DNA of 22,908 nucleotides, taken from the NCBI GenBank assembly GCA_045589355.1, contig JAZNOW010000037.1:1-22908 (forward strand), written 5' to 3'. The stretch is from RUG563 sp045589355 (GTDB taxonomy: Bacteria; Bacillota; Clostridia; Christensenellales; Aristaeellaceae). Position 1 is the stretch's first letter; every line of letters begins with the position of its first letter. The position numbers were made by a program, and so were the translations under genes. Of the stretch, positions 6,987 through 14,536 are shown piece by piece. The notes below the pieces were generated by a model. The model did no database searches. It saw only the letters and a program-made list of their open reading frames with translations, and was not told the DNA's origin.

Positions 6987-8894
6987 ATGCGCAACATTGC
7001 CATTTTTGCCCATGTGGACGCCGGCAAGACCACCGTGTCCGAGCAATTGCTGCTGCATGCCGGCGCCATCCGCACCCCCGGCAAAGTGGACGACGGCACC
7101 GCCCATACCGACCGGCTGGCCGTGGAAAAGCGCAGGGGCATTTCGGTGCAGGCGTCCAATGCCGCGTTCCAATGGAAAGGGGAAGAAATCACCCTCATCG
7201 ATACCCCCGGCCACAGCGATTTTTCCGCCGAGGTGGAGCGTTCCCTCTGGGCGCCGGACGGAGCCGTCCTGGTCATCAGCGCCGCCGAAGGGGTGCAGCC
7301 CCAGACGGAGGTGCTGTTCCGCGCATTGATGGACGCCCGCATCCCCACCCTGCTTTTTTTCAACAAAACCGACCGGGAAGGGGCCGACGTGCCAAAGGCC
7401 ATGGCCGCCTTCCACCGGCTGCTTTCCCGGGACGCGTGCCTGCTTTCCGACAGCGAAGGGCTGATGGCCGCCCTGGCGGAATACGATGACCGGATCATGG
7501 AAGACTATCTTTCGGGGGAAGTGTATCCAAAGGAAACCCTGTACCCCCTCATCCGAAAGGCCATGGCCCATATGCACCTGTTCCCGGCCCTTTCCGGCTC
7601 CGCCCTGAAGGACGTGGGCATCCCCCAGCTGCTGGACGCCATTGTGGACCTTTTGCCCCCACCGGAAGGTAAGGCCGACGGCCCCCTTTGCGCCGTGGCA
7701 TTTGCCGCCCTGCAGGACCCCCTGCTGGGGCGCGGCGTGCAGGTGCGCCTGTTCTCCGGCACGCTGGAAAACAGGAACATCCTCCCCTACAAGGATGAAC
7801 AGCGGAAGGTGACCCAGATCCGCCTGCCCTCCCCCGACGGCCGGGGCAAGGATGCCGGCCGGCTGATTGCCGGGCAGATCGGCACCCTGTTTGGCCTGGG
7901 GGATTTGCCCGTAGGCACCGTGATCGGCGATAGCAGCCTGCTGCCCCGAAAGGTGAATATGGGCGCTTTGCGGGAGCCTCTCATTGCCGTCAAGGCAGAG
8001 CCGCTTTCCCCCGACAAGGCCCACGATATGCGCAAAGCCCTGCAGATCCTGGCAGGAGAAGACCCCCTTCTGCAGGTGGAATACCACCGGCAAACCCAGG
8101 AAACCACCCTGCGCGCCATGGGCAGAATGCACCTGGAAATTCTGGAAGAAACCATGCGCACCCGCTTCTCCATGCCCTGCACCTTTTCCAAACCCCAGCT
8201 GATCTACCGGGAAACCCTGGCCCGGCCCGCCGAAGGATTTGTGGCCTACACCATGCCCAAGCCCTGCTGGGCCATCATGAACCTGTACATGGAGCCCCTG
8301 CCCCCCGGCAGCGGCGTGCAGTTTGAAAGCCGGGTATCCCCCCGGGATATTGCCCTGCGGTACCAGCATCAGGTGGAAAATGCCCTGCCCCTGGCCCTGA
8401 AGCAGGGCATGCGGGGGTTTGAGGTGACGGATATCCGCATCACCCTCACCGGCGGCAACCACCACGAGGTGCACACCCATCCGCTGGATTTCGTGGTGGC
8501 CACCCCCATGGCCGTGATGGACGGGCTGCAGCGGGGCGGCACCCGGCTGCTGGAGCCCGTCATGAAGGCCTGCCTGCAGGTGCCGGAAGCCCAGGGCGGC
8601 AAAGTGATGAGCGATGTGACCAAAATGCGGGGGGAAGTGCTTTCCTCCCTGCTGCTGGGGGAAACCCTGCGCATCGAAGCCCTCCTCCCCGCCGTGAACG
8701 CCCTGCCCTACGCCGATACCCTTTTGCAGATGACCGGCGGCCGCGGCGGCATGACCTGCCAGCTGCACAGCTACCGGTACGCCCCCGACGACGTGCAGGA
8801 CACCCTGCCCCGCCACGGCGTGAACCCGCTGGATACCGCCAAATACATCCTGGCGGCCCGCAGCGCATTGGAAGGTGATATTTTTGACCGGTAA
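6987..8894 (+). CDS. EF-G/TetM-like translation factor GTPase
   Basis: Encodes 635 residues, close to TetM (639) and shorter than EF-G (~690). GTPase motifs are clear: AHVDAGKTT (8-16), RGISVQ switch I (50-55), DTPGH (72-76), NKTD (126-129) and SGSA (203-206). Domains II, III, IV and V follow in the EF-G order. Such proteins bind the ribosome and hydrolyse GTP; TetM relatives free the decoding site of tetracycline. Here the domain IV tip (NHHEVHTHPLDF, 491-502) aligns better with the EF-G loop, including its conserved histidine, than with the TetM YSPVSTPADF loop. Tetracycline protection is therefore uncertain. The start at 6987 has AAGGAGG six bases upstream; the in-frame ATG at 6981 directly abuts that site. 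The two membrane-protein genes downstream overlap and are probably co-transcribed. Confidence 0.92.
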   Translation: MRNIAIFAHVDAGKTTVSEQLLLHAGAIRTPGKVDDGTAHTDRLAVEKRRGISVQASNAAFQWKGEEITLIDTPGHSDFSAEVERSLWAPDGAVLVISAAEGVQPQTEVLFRALMDARIPTLLFFNKTDREGADVPKAMAAFHRLLSRDACLLSDSEGLMAALAEYDDRIMEDYLSGEVYPKETLYPLIRKAMAHMHLFPALSGSALKDVGIPQLLDAIVDLLPPPEGKADGPLCAVAFAALQDPLLGRGVQVRLFSGTLENRNILPYKDEQRKVTQIRLPSPDGRGKDAGRLIAGQIGTLFGLGDLPVGTVIGDSSLLPRKVNMGALREPLIAVKAEPLSPDKAHDMRKALQILAGEDPLLQVEYHRQTQETTLRAMGRMHLEILEETMRTRFSMPCTFSKPQLIYRETLARPAEGFVAYTMPKPCWAIMNLYMEPLPPGSGVQFESRVSPRDIALRYQHQVENALPLALKQGMRGFEVTDIRITLTGGNHHEVHTHPLDFVVATPMAVMDGLQRGGTRLLEPVMKACLQVPEAQGGKVMSDVTKMRGEVLSSLLLGETLRIEALLPAVNALPYADTLLQMTGGRGGMTCQLHSYRYAPDDVQDTLPRHGVNPLDTAKYILAARSALEGDIFDR

Positions 8895-9240
8895 ACACCC
8901 CCTGGTCCGGGCCTTTTTGCTGATGGCGGTGCCGCCGCTTGCGGTCATTGCCCTTCTTCTTTTGCTGGCCCGGACGGATTTGAGCCTGGTTTACCATCTG
9001 CTGGTCTTGTGGGTGCTGTTTCCCCTTGCCTGCATCCTGCCCGCTTTCCTTGCCGGCAAGCGGGGCCTGCATCCGTTTCTGTGCACCCTCCCCGGCTTTT
9101 TGCTGATGCTGCTTCCTCTGTACGGCGCCGTGGGCGCCGGGGCAGCCTGCCTGGTGCTGGGGCTGGTGGCCTGCGTGGCCGGCCAGGAATGGCAAAAACA
9201 GAAAAATCCATCAAGGAGCAACCGTCATGGCAAAAAATAA
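8875..9240 (+). CDS. Small integral membrane protein, about four TM segments
   Basis: Encodes up to 121 residues, almost entirely hydrophobic, with likely membrane segments near residues 12-33, 36-60, 66-83 and 84-101 and a short basic C-terminal tail. I do not recognise the family. The start is uncertain: GTG at 8875 overlaps the GTPase gene by 20 bases, while TTG at 8884 has GGAAGG at a better distance (8 bases). Either way the gene is translationally coupled to the GTPase and overlaps the next gene by 14 bases. The tight arrangement suggests an operon, but it gives no direct clue to function. Confidence 0.72.
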   Translation: MIFLTGKHPLVRAFLLMAVPPLAVIALLLLLARTDLSLVYHLLVLWVLFPLACILPAFLAGKRGLHPFLCTLPGFLLMLLPLYGAVGAGAACLVLGLVACVAGQEWQKQKNPSRSNRHGKK

Positions 9241-9769
9241 ACGCCCCCGGCGCATCCTCCGGGGACTGATGTATCTGCTCAGCCTGCTGGTGGCCGCTGC
9301 CCTTTGCTATGTGGGCGTATTGATGCTCACCGGCCATTTTGATGGGCTTTCCCAGCCCGAAGCCGCCACCGTATCGCCCCTGGATGCCGGGCAAACCACC
9401 AACGTTGCCGCCCTGGCCTCTGCCTTCGGCGCCCCGGTGCCCTGCCTGCCCGGCTATGCCATGCAAGGCCAGGCCCTCAACACCCTCTACAACGGCCGCA
9501 CCGTGCGCAAGGCCATCCTGCAATACGACGGCTTCACCATCACCTGCGTGCAGCCCGCCTTTGCATCGCCCCTGCTGCTCAACAGCCGCCTGTCCCTCTC
9601 CATGGAAACCGACCTGACCGTGGCAGGCCTGCCGGCCGCCCTGGCGGAAAACGGGGATGCCCGCTGCCTGTATTTCAGCACCGATACCGCCGCCTACTCC
9701 CTTTACGCCCCCTCCGCCGGGAGGGATACCTTCCTGGCCCTGGCCGCAAAGATCACCCTTTCCGAATAA
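9227..9769 (+). CDS. Membrane-anchored protein of unknown function
   Basis: Encodes 180 residues. A basic N-terminus (MAKNKRPRRILR) precedes one hydrophobic segment at about 14-36, so the remaining ~140 residues are probably outside the membrane, anchored by an uncleaved signal. The outer part holds a PVPCLPGYAM segment and alternating polar/hydrophobic strands, with no motif I recognise. The start is supported by AAGGAG nine bases upstream. The gene overlaps the preceding membrane-protein gene by 14 bases, ends the unit begun by the ribosomal GTPase, and is followed directly by a strong terminator. Confidence 0.82.
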   Translation: MAKNKRPRRILRGLMYLLSLLVAAALCYVGVLMLTGHFDGLSQPEAATVSPLDAGQTTNVAALASAFGAPVPCLPGYAMQGQALNTLYNGRTVRKAILQYDGFTITCVQPAFASPLLLNSRLSLSMETDLTVAGLPAALAENGDARCLYFSTDTAAYSLYAPSAGRDTFLALAAKITLSE

Positions 9770-9780
9770 AAAAGGCAAAC

Positions 9781-9808
9781 AAAAAACCCGCCATGTTGCG
9801 GGTTTTTT
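9781..9808. terminator. Bidirectional rho-independent terminator
   Basis: AAAAAACCCGC (9781-9791) pairs perfectly with GCGGGTTTTTT (9798-9808) around a 6-base loop. Because of the A and T runs it works as a GC stem with a U tract in both directions. It lies between the convergent stops at 9769 (plus) and 9831 (minus, rpsT) and can serve both. Confidence 0.92.
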
Positions 9809-9830
9809 ATTCGCATAACGATTCGGCTTC

Positions 9831-10094
9831 TTACGCTTCGACCTTGTTCAGGGCCTTGGCCAGACGAGCCTTCTTGCGGTTGGCGGCATTCTTATGAACA
9901 ACACCCTTGGAAACCGCTTTATCGATAGCGGAGGTGGTGGCGCTCAGCTGCACACTGGCGGGGGCGACGCCCTCGGTCAGAGCGACCTGATACTTCTTAA
10001 TGGCAGTCTTAACGCCCGTCTTCACCATACGATTCCGCAGGTTCTTCTTCTTGCTCACCTTAACACGCTTCATGGCGGACTTGATGTTCGGCAA
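9831..10094 (-). CDS. rpsT: 30S ribosomal protein S20
   Basis: Encodes 87 residues, the normal length for S20, a primary 16S rRNA binding protein of the small subunit. The N-terminus MPNIKSAMKRVK, the lysine/arginine-rich helices, and the motif HKNAANRKKARLAK near the C-terminus are typical of the family. The start codon is TTG (10092-10094), not ATG; it follows GGAGGTGA, a perfect anti-16S match, at a 6-base spacing. The E. coli rpsT also starts at UUG, where the weak codon has been linked to control of S20 synthesis. The gene has its own promoter and ends at the bidirectional terminator. Confidence 0.97.
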   Translation of the reverse strand: MPNIKSAMKRVKVSKKKNLRNRMVKTGVKTAIKKYQVALTEGVAPASVQLSATTSAIDKAVSKGVVHKNAANRKKARLAKALNKVEA

Positions 10095-10144
10095 CTTCCT
10101 TCACCTCCCGGTAAATACTTCTTTTGCTGTAATCAGCATTGGCT

Positions 10145-10173
10145 ATTTTAGCACAAGAATTTGAAAAACGCAA
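10145..10173 (-). promoter_or_regulatory. Promoter of rpsT
   Basis: On the minus strand TTGCGT (10168-10173) is followed after 17 bases by TAAAAT (10145-10150, 5/6 consensus). Transcription would start near 10138, leaving a leader of about 44 bases before the TTG start. The promoter lies between the zinc-ribbon gene stop and rpsT, with no clear terminator before it, so read-through is also possible. Confidence 0.75.
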
Positions 10174-10210
10174 GGGTTTTTCAATATTTTTTTCAAAAAA
10201 CTGGCCAAAT

Positions 10211-10810
10211 TTACACTTCATCGGGCAAAAAAAGGGGTTTTCGCTTGTTGAAATACACACGATTGAGGCAAAACATCACCACACTGCCCACCGCCTGGCC
10301 CAGATACTGGCTGATAATGTTGTTGAACACAACGGCTTCATACGTTGTTGCAGAGCCCTTTGCGGCAAAGACCAGCACCGTCATCACCAGCGCAAACAGC
10401 CCGTTGAGCGCATAGCTTGCCAGCAGTGCCTTCACCCCCAGCCACTTGCGCTTCACCAGCCCCCATTCCGCCACCGCCAGCAAAACCAGCATCACAATAC
10501 CCAGCACCACGGCGCCCATCAGCTCCGTTTTCGCCAGCGACACCAGGCTGCCGGAAAGATTGCCCAAATCAAACTCCGACAGGCTGCCGATGTTGTCAAA
10601 CAGCCCCACGGCATTGACAATAAGGCTGGCCGGCAGGCTGAAATACATCAGAAACTTGTACCACTTCATGCCCATCAGGCCCACATTCAGCCTGTTGATG
10701 GTTTCCATCCGCTGCCGCCGTACTCCCTCTTCCGTCATGGGTGCGCCGCAGGCCGGGCAATACGCGGACTCCACCGGGTTCTCCCGCTTGCATTGAGGAC
10801 ATACCGTCAT
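10211..10810 (-). CDS. Zinc-ribbon membrane protein
   Basis: Encodes 199 residues. A short N-terminal zinc ribbon has two CxxC knuckles (C4/C7 and C18/C21) and is followed by about four membrane segments near residues 51-72, 98-119, 125-149 and 160-182. This architecture, a zinc_ribbon_2-like head on a small multi-pass domain, is common and uncharacterised in Clostridia. The ribbon is expected on the cytoplasmic side and may bind zinc or a partner protein. The start follows AAAGGAGAGG and a close consensus promoter. No partner gene is indicated by the context. Confidence 0.87.
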   Translation of the reverse strand: MTVCPQCKRENPVESAYCPACGAPMTEEGVRRQRMETINRLNVGLMGMKWYKFLMYFSLPASLIVNAVGLFDNIGSLSEFDLGNLSGSLVSLAKTELMGAVVLGIVMLVLLAVAEWGLVKRKWLGVKALLASYALNGLFALVMTVLVFAAKGSATTYEAVVFNNIISQYLGQAVGSVVMFCLNRVYFNKRKPLFLPDEV

Positions 10811-10836
10811 GGCTCTCCTCTCCTTTCCTCCCGTCC

Positions 10837-10865
10837 ATTATACCCCTCTTTGCCCGCCGTTGCAA
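10837..10865 (-). promoter_or_regulatory. Promoter of the zinc-ribbon membrane protein gene
   Basis: On the minus strand TTGCAA (10860-10865) and a perfect TATAAT (10837-10842) are 17 bases apart. Transcription would start near 10830, leaving a short leader of about 20 bases that is mostly ribosome binding site. Confidence 0.78.
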
Positions 10866-10938
10866 GTAACCCACCCCCCTCCATCCGCACAAAAATGAGG
10901 CGCTTTCTGCACCGTCCGGCCGGGCCGATCCGCCCACG

Positions 10939-10965
10939 AAAAAAGGGGCTTCCCGCCCCTTTTTT
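10939..10965. terminator. Bidirectional terminator downstream of the DUF1622-type gene
   Basis: AAAAAAGGGGC (10939-10949) pairs perfectly with GCCCCTTTTTT (10955-10965) around a 5-base loop. It lies about 20 bases beyond the minus-strand stop at 10987 and separates this gene from the next promoter. The plus strand has no gene ending here. Confidence 0.9.
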
Positions 10966-10986
10966 GCTTACATTCCCGGCAGTACC

Positions 10987-11322
10987 TCAGCCCAGATCCT
11001 TTTCCGGCTTTTTCATTTCAAAATGGATCAGGATGCTCAGAATGGCGCGCAGCAAAATCACGGCGCCCAGCACCATTAGTTCGCTCAGGTCCTGCACCAG
11101 CACGGTTTTGAGGATCTCCGCCGCCATCTTGAACTCCAGCCCGGTGGCCAGGCCGGTGGCCAGATGGTGCTGCAGGTCCAGATGTTTTTTCATAAACGCA
11201 TTCTGCAGGTATTCCCAAAAGGCGTGGACAGCACTCCATCCCACCACGAAAATCCCCATGATTTCCAGCACCGAAATGATATAGGGAAGCACAATATGCA
11301 CGCCATGTTCCAGAATATTCAT
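10987..11322 (-). CDS. DUF1622-type small membrane protein
   Basis: Encodes 111 residues with membrane segments near 8-34 and 80-101 and an amphipathic middle (about 54-75). The C-terminal portion, LRAILSILIHFEMKK, and the overall arrangement match the DUF1622 family of short bacterial inner-membrane proteins of unknown function. The start at 11322 has GGAG eight bases upstream. The gene is monocistronic: it has its own promoter and a strong terminator. The family call comes from memory of the motif and would need a profile search. Confidence 0.85.
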   Translation of the reverse strand: MNILEHGVHIVLPYIISVLEIMGIFVVGWSAVHAFWEYLQNAFMKKHLDLQHHLATGLATGLEFKMAAEILKTVLVQDLSELMVLGAVILLRAILSILIHFEMKKPEKDLG

Positions 11323-11366
11323 GCGAATCGCTCCACTTTCATTTATTTGTTGATTTCCTTGTTTCT

Positions 11367-11395
11367 ATCTTATCATATTGTTTGCCAATGTGCAA
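11367..11395 (-). promoter_or_regulatory. Putative promoter of the DUF1622-type gene
   Basis: On the minus strand TTGCAC (11390-11395) is followed after 17 bases by TAAGAT (11367-11372). Each hexamer matches consensus at about four positions. The surrounding 80 bases are AT-rich, unlike the genes on either side, and lie between the NACHT gene stop and the start at 11322. Confidence 0.5.
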
Positions 11396-11422
11396 TCCTT
11401 TCTTCCCCTTCCGACGCCGTCG

Positions 11423-14374
11423 TCATTCCTCCTGCAAAACAGCACGGTTTGCCGCCTCCGCGCACATGGCAAGCACCTGCGCAACGGCAGGCGGCAGTGT
11501 CTTTTCCCGCTCGTCAAACCAGCCTTCCTCCATCTCTTCCAGAGAGAGGGCCAGCCGTTTTGCATCCAGGTACTGCCAGTAATGGGAATAAGCGTCCACC
11601 GGCCGGCACTGATTTTTTTCATTGCACAGAACATCCGCAAAGGCTTCCCATGTCACCGCCGGGCCGTTCAAAAATCTCTGCAAAAGCAGGCGCGCCATCA
11701 GGCTTGCATCCTGCCCGAGAAAATGAGCCGCTTTTTTTGCCGACGCACTGTTCTTTGCCATTTGATTGATATGATAGCATCCCAACGCCAGCGCGCAGCG
11801 CCCCGCATCATAATGCTGATACCGCTGCAACAGTTCTTTGGCAATATAGGGTGTTTTTGACAGATACTTTCCATTCCCGGGCCGGATGAAGCGTTCCGGC
11901 ATTGCCAGCACATCCTCCATCTTTGCCTGCCGCGGAACGGAAATCATACCGCGGAAAAGAAGGATAAGCAGGTTTCTTACCAGATACACCGTGTCATACC
12001 CCTGATGGTCAGGGGAGCCTATTCCCCGCAGATAATAGATTGCCGCCTGCACATAATCGGGCTGCAGCAATCCCTGCCGCAAAAAAGCAGGCGGTGTGGC
12101 CGAAAGAAACATGCCCTGCAAGGAACAGGAAAAATAATATCCTTCATCTGCACAGGTTTTGAGCAATGCCAACGCCCGGCGCATTTCATCCGCATTGTCC
12201 GTTTTCTCCGTGGCGCGGTACAAAAGCAGCTTGGCCCTTGCATGCCTCAGCGGCAGCACATCCTCCCAGGGGGCCAGAATGCGCAGCCCTTCATCGTAGT
12301 CCTTCATCTGCCTGCAGCACTGAACCGCTTTTTGAACAATGGCAACCATCGCCGTTGTGCATTCCGGTAGCATCTGTACGGCATCGCCCGCTTCCACGCA
12401 ATCGGTAATCCGTTTGAAATAACGCAAAAACACAGGCGCAAATTCCCCCATGGGCAGGGAAAAATACTCCGCCATCTGACGGACGGCATCCCCATAGGCC
12501 ACAATGCCCGGCGTCAGTTCACAGGCATACTCCACTTCCGGCAGGTCCTCTGCATATTGTTTCAAGCCCGCATCCGTACCAAAGCGAAGCAATTCTTCCT
12601 TCAGCATCAGCACCATGTTCCGTGGCCGGTTCAGGTTCAAAAACTCCGGCTGCTCGTCCGTATGGCAATGCCGGGCCAGGTACTGCATCTGCGCCATCAG
12701 CAGCCATGCTGCAAGAAAATCCCGGTGCTCCTGATGCACAAAGCGATACCCATCCCCTCTGTCAACCAACCAGCCGGAGGCAAGCGCCGTTTCCACCGTT
12801 TCTTCCGCTCTCCGTTCACACGAAAGAACAAACGGAACACTGCGCATCATGATGCCATGCAGCACCGCCGCTTTGCTTTTTTCCCGCATGATGGCCTGGT
12901 CAATGGCCTGCAATGCTTCCTGCAACTGCTCCCGGGTGAACGCATGGCAATTGCGCTCCGCCATGTACAGGGCAAGCCTCGGCAGCACATTCACCAGAAC
13001 ATGGGCAGCCATCTGCGCTTTTTCATCCTGCATGGTTGTCTGCTGCATGCGGGCCATATCCTCCCGCAATACATTTTCAAGCAGGGAAAACCGGGTGATG
13101 CCGCCCTGCTCCTCTTTCTTCTCTTTCCCGGAAAACATTCGGAAAAACAAGTTGTAATACAGCGGCCGCACCATCAGCAAACAGGCCGTATCCGGCAAAC
13201 CGTGTTCCTTTATGAACGTGCCGCACTTCTCTCTGGGCGTTCCGGAAAGCACACCGTTTTCAAGCCCTTTTGCTTTCACCGGAAGCCGGCTGGTAACGAT
13301 AACACACAGGTTGCTTTGGGCAGCCAATGCCGCCAGATCATTTTCTATCTGCTGCTGCAGCCGGTAAGATCCTTCACATTCATGCCAGCTGTCCAGCAGG
13401 ATCAGCAGCGGCTGCTTCTTTCCGGAAGGGATCCGGATCTTCTTGATGTATTCCGACACATCTCCATGAAAAAGGCAATAAAACAGCAATCGGTCATCAA
13501 AGGCGCTGCGGTCACACCGGGAAAATTCATCCAATGCCTTTTCCTGCACGCTGTGCATGGGCAGGCGATATACCCCGGCAAACTGCCCCTTTTCACCGGC
13601 CCTTTTGTTAAAGTAAGCATAGAGGGCATTGACCAGCGTGGTTTTGCCCATGCCGCCTTCTGCCTGTACCACCATGCACCTTGCCTTCTCCATCAGCCGT
13701 GCATCCGGCGGATCGCAACGGAACTGCAGCTTGCGTTCCGTTTCCGGTTCGCCCTTTCCGCTCTTTTCCGGCCACACTTCTCCGCCCAGGGTAACCGCCA
13801 GCACCTCCCTGCCGTCTTCCCCCGTTACCCTCTGGGAAAAATAGCCGTCCGGCAGCTGGGGCATATTGGCATAATACATCAGGTGTCGCTGGGCAATGGT
13901 TTTGTTCTTGGCGGTGCATGTTTCTTTGGCTTTTGTGATCAGATGGCGGACCAGTGCATCCAGCGTGTCCATTTTGCGCAGCATACGCATTTCCGCTTCC
14001 GGCAGCTCAAAATATTCACAGCAGCGCAAAATGAGCAGTATGTTTTGCTGCTCCGTCCGGCCGGAGGCCCGGGCACCATCCATCATGGTTTGATACATTC
14101 TGGATTCCAGTGTATACTCCCCTGCATTTTTTCCCGGAAAGGCCTGGCCCGCTGCCTGCGCATCCAGTTCCTTCAAAGAAAAATCCCGGTCTTCCTTGTA
14201 TTTCAGGATGCTGTCCCGCCATTTCTTGGACACCCAATACACCATCTGGCTGCGGCCGTAAAGGAAATAATTCCGGCTTTCATTGATCATCCACCGGTCC
14301 ATCAGTTCATTTTCGGTAATATTCAACAGTTCCGTCGCCACGTAGCATAGCAGCGTATTGTCAATTCCGGCCAT
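11423..14374 (-). CDS. NACHT-type STAND NTPase, candidate anti-phage sensor
   Basis: Encodes 983 residues. The P-loop GGMGKTT spans 230-236; the Walker B strand PLLILLDSWHE ends near 322 with D318 and E322; and a sensor-1 strand, VIVTSR, lies at 348-353. The RPLYYNLFF segment (393-401) and FVHQEHRDFLAAW near 535-547 match the helical and winged-helix region of NACHT proteins. Bacterial NACHT proteins are known to include single-gene phage-defence proteins in which a C-terminal sensor triggers an N-terminal effector. Here the N-terminal ~215 residues are helical with no nuclease, TIR or protease motif I recognise. The C-terminal ~430 residues are helical with weak TPR/Sel1-like character. The start has AGAGGAAAC upstream; no clear promoter is seen. 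Sampled GC is 48-55%, lower than flanking genes. The NTPase class is secure; the defence role is inference. Confidence 0.85.
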   Translation of the reverse strand: MAGIDNTLLCYVATELLNITENELMDRWMINESRNYFLYGRSQMVYWVSKKWRDSILKYKEDRDFSLKELDAQAAGQAFPGKNAGEYTLESRMYQTMMDGARASGRTEQQNILLILRCCEYFELPEAEMRMLRKMDTLDALVRHLITKAKETCTAKNKTIAQRHLMYYANMPQLPDGYFSQRVTGEDGREVLAVTLGGEVWPEKSGKGEPETERKLQFRCDPPDARLMEKARCMVVQAEGGMGKTTLVNALYAYFNKRAGEKGQFAGVYRLPMHSVQEKALDEFSRCDRSAFDDRLLFYCLFHGDVSEYIKKIRIPSGKKQPLLILLDSWHECEGSYRLQQQIENDLAALAAQSNLCVIVTSRLPVKAKGLENGVLSGTPREKCGTFIKEHGLPDTACLLMVRPLYYNLFFRMFSGKEKKEEQGGITRFSLLENVLREDMARMQQTTMQDEKAQMAAHVLVNVLPRLALYMAERNCHAFTREQLQEALQAIDQAIMREKSKAAVLHGIMMRSVPFVLSCERRAEETVETALASGWLVDRGDGYRFVHQEHRDFLAAWLLMAQMQYLARHCHTDEQPEFLNLNRPRNMVLMLKEELLRFGTDAGLKQYAEDLPEVEYACELTPGIVAYGDAVRQMAEYFSLPMGEFAPVFLRYFKRITDCVEAGDAVQMLPECTTAMVAIVQKAVQCCRQMKDYDEGLRILAPWEDVLPLRHARAKLLLYRATEKTDNADEMRRALALLKTCADEGYYFSCSLQGMFLSATPPAFLRQGLLQPDYVQAAIYYLRGIGSPDHQGYDTVYLVRNLLILLFRGMISVPRQAKMEDVLAMPERFIRPGNGKYLSKTPYIAKELLQRYQHYDAGRCALALGCYHINQMAKNSASAKKAAHFLGQDASLMARLLLQRFLNGPAVTWEAFADVLCNEKNQCRPVDAYSHYWQYLDAKRLALSLEEMEEGWFDEREKTLPPAVAQVLAMCAEAANRAVLQEE

Positions 14375-14536
14375 CTTCGTTTCCTCTCCCGTGCCATTTT
14401 GTTACTAATTCTGTTCCTGTTTTTTAGGTCCAATTTCCACTAAAATAAAGCCATCAAAAGCAACCGGCGCGGCGGTGCAAAACGGGCAGCACCCTGCAAA
14501 CCAAAGCCGGAACCGCTGAAAAGGAGGTTTCTCAAC

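Noticed and set aside
6987..8894. Calling the GTPase gene a tetracycline-resistance determinant
   Set aside because: Length fits, but the domain IV loop lacks the TetM YSPV motif and there is no mobile-element context, so resistance is not supported.
6840..8948. 702-codon open frame on the minus strand opposite the ribosomal GTPase
   Set aside because: The plus strand has full GTPase motifs and a ribosome binding site. The opposite frame is His/Gly/Gln-rich with no recognisable domain, and it would overlap the divergent promoters.
14405..14536. Promoters for the divergent NACHT and BIG2 genes
   Set aside because: A TAAAAT lies at 14441-14446 on the plus strand and a TTGGAC on the minus strand, but neither has a convincing partner hexamer at 16-18 bases.
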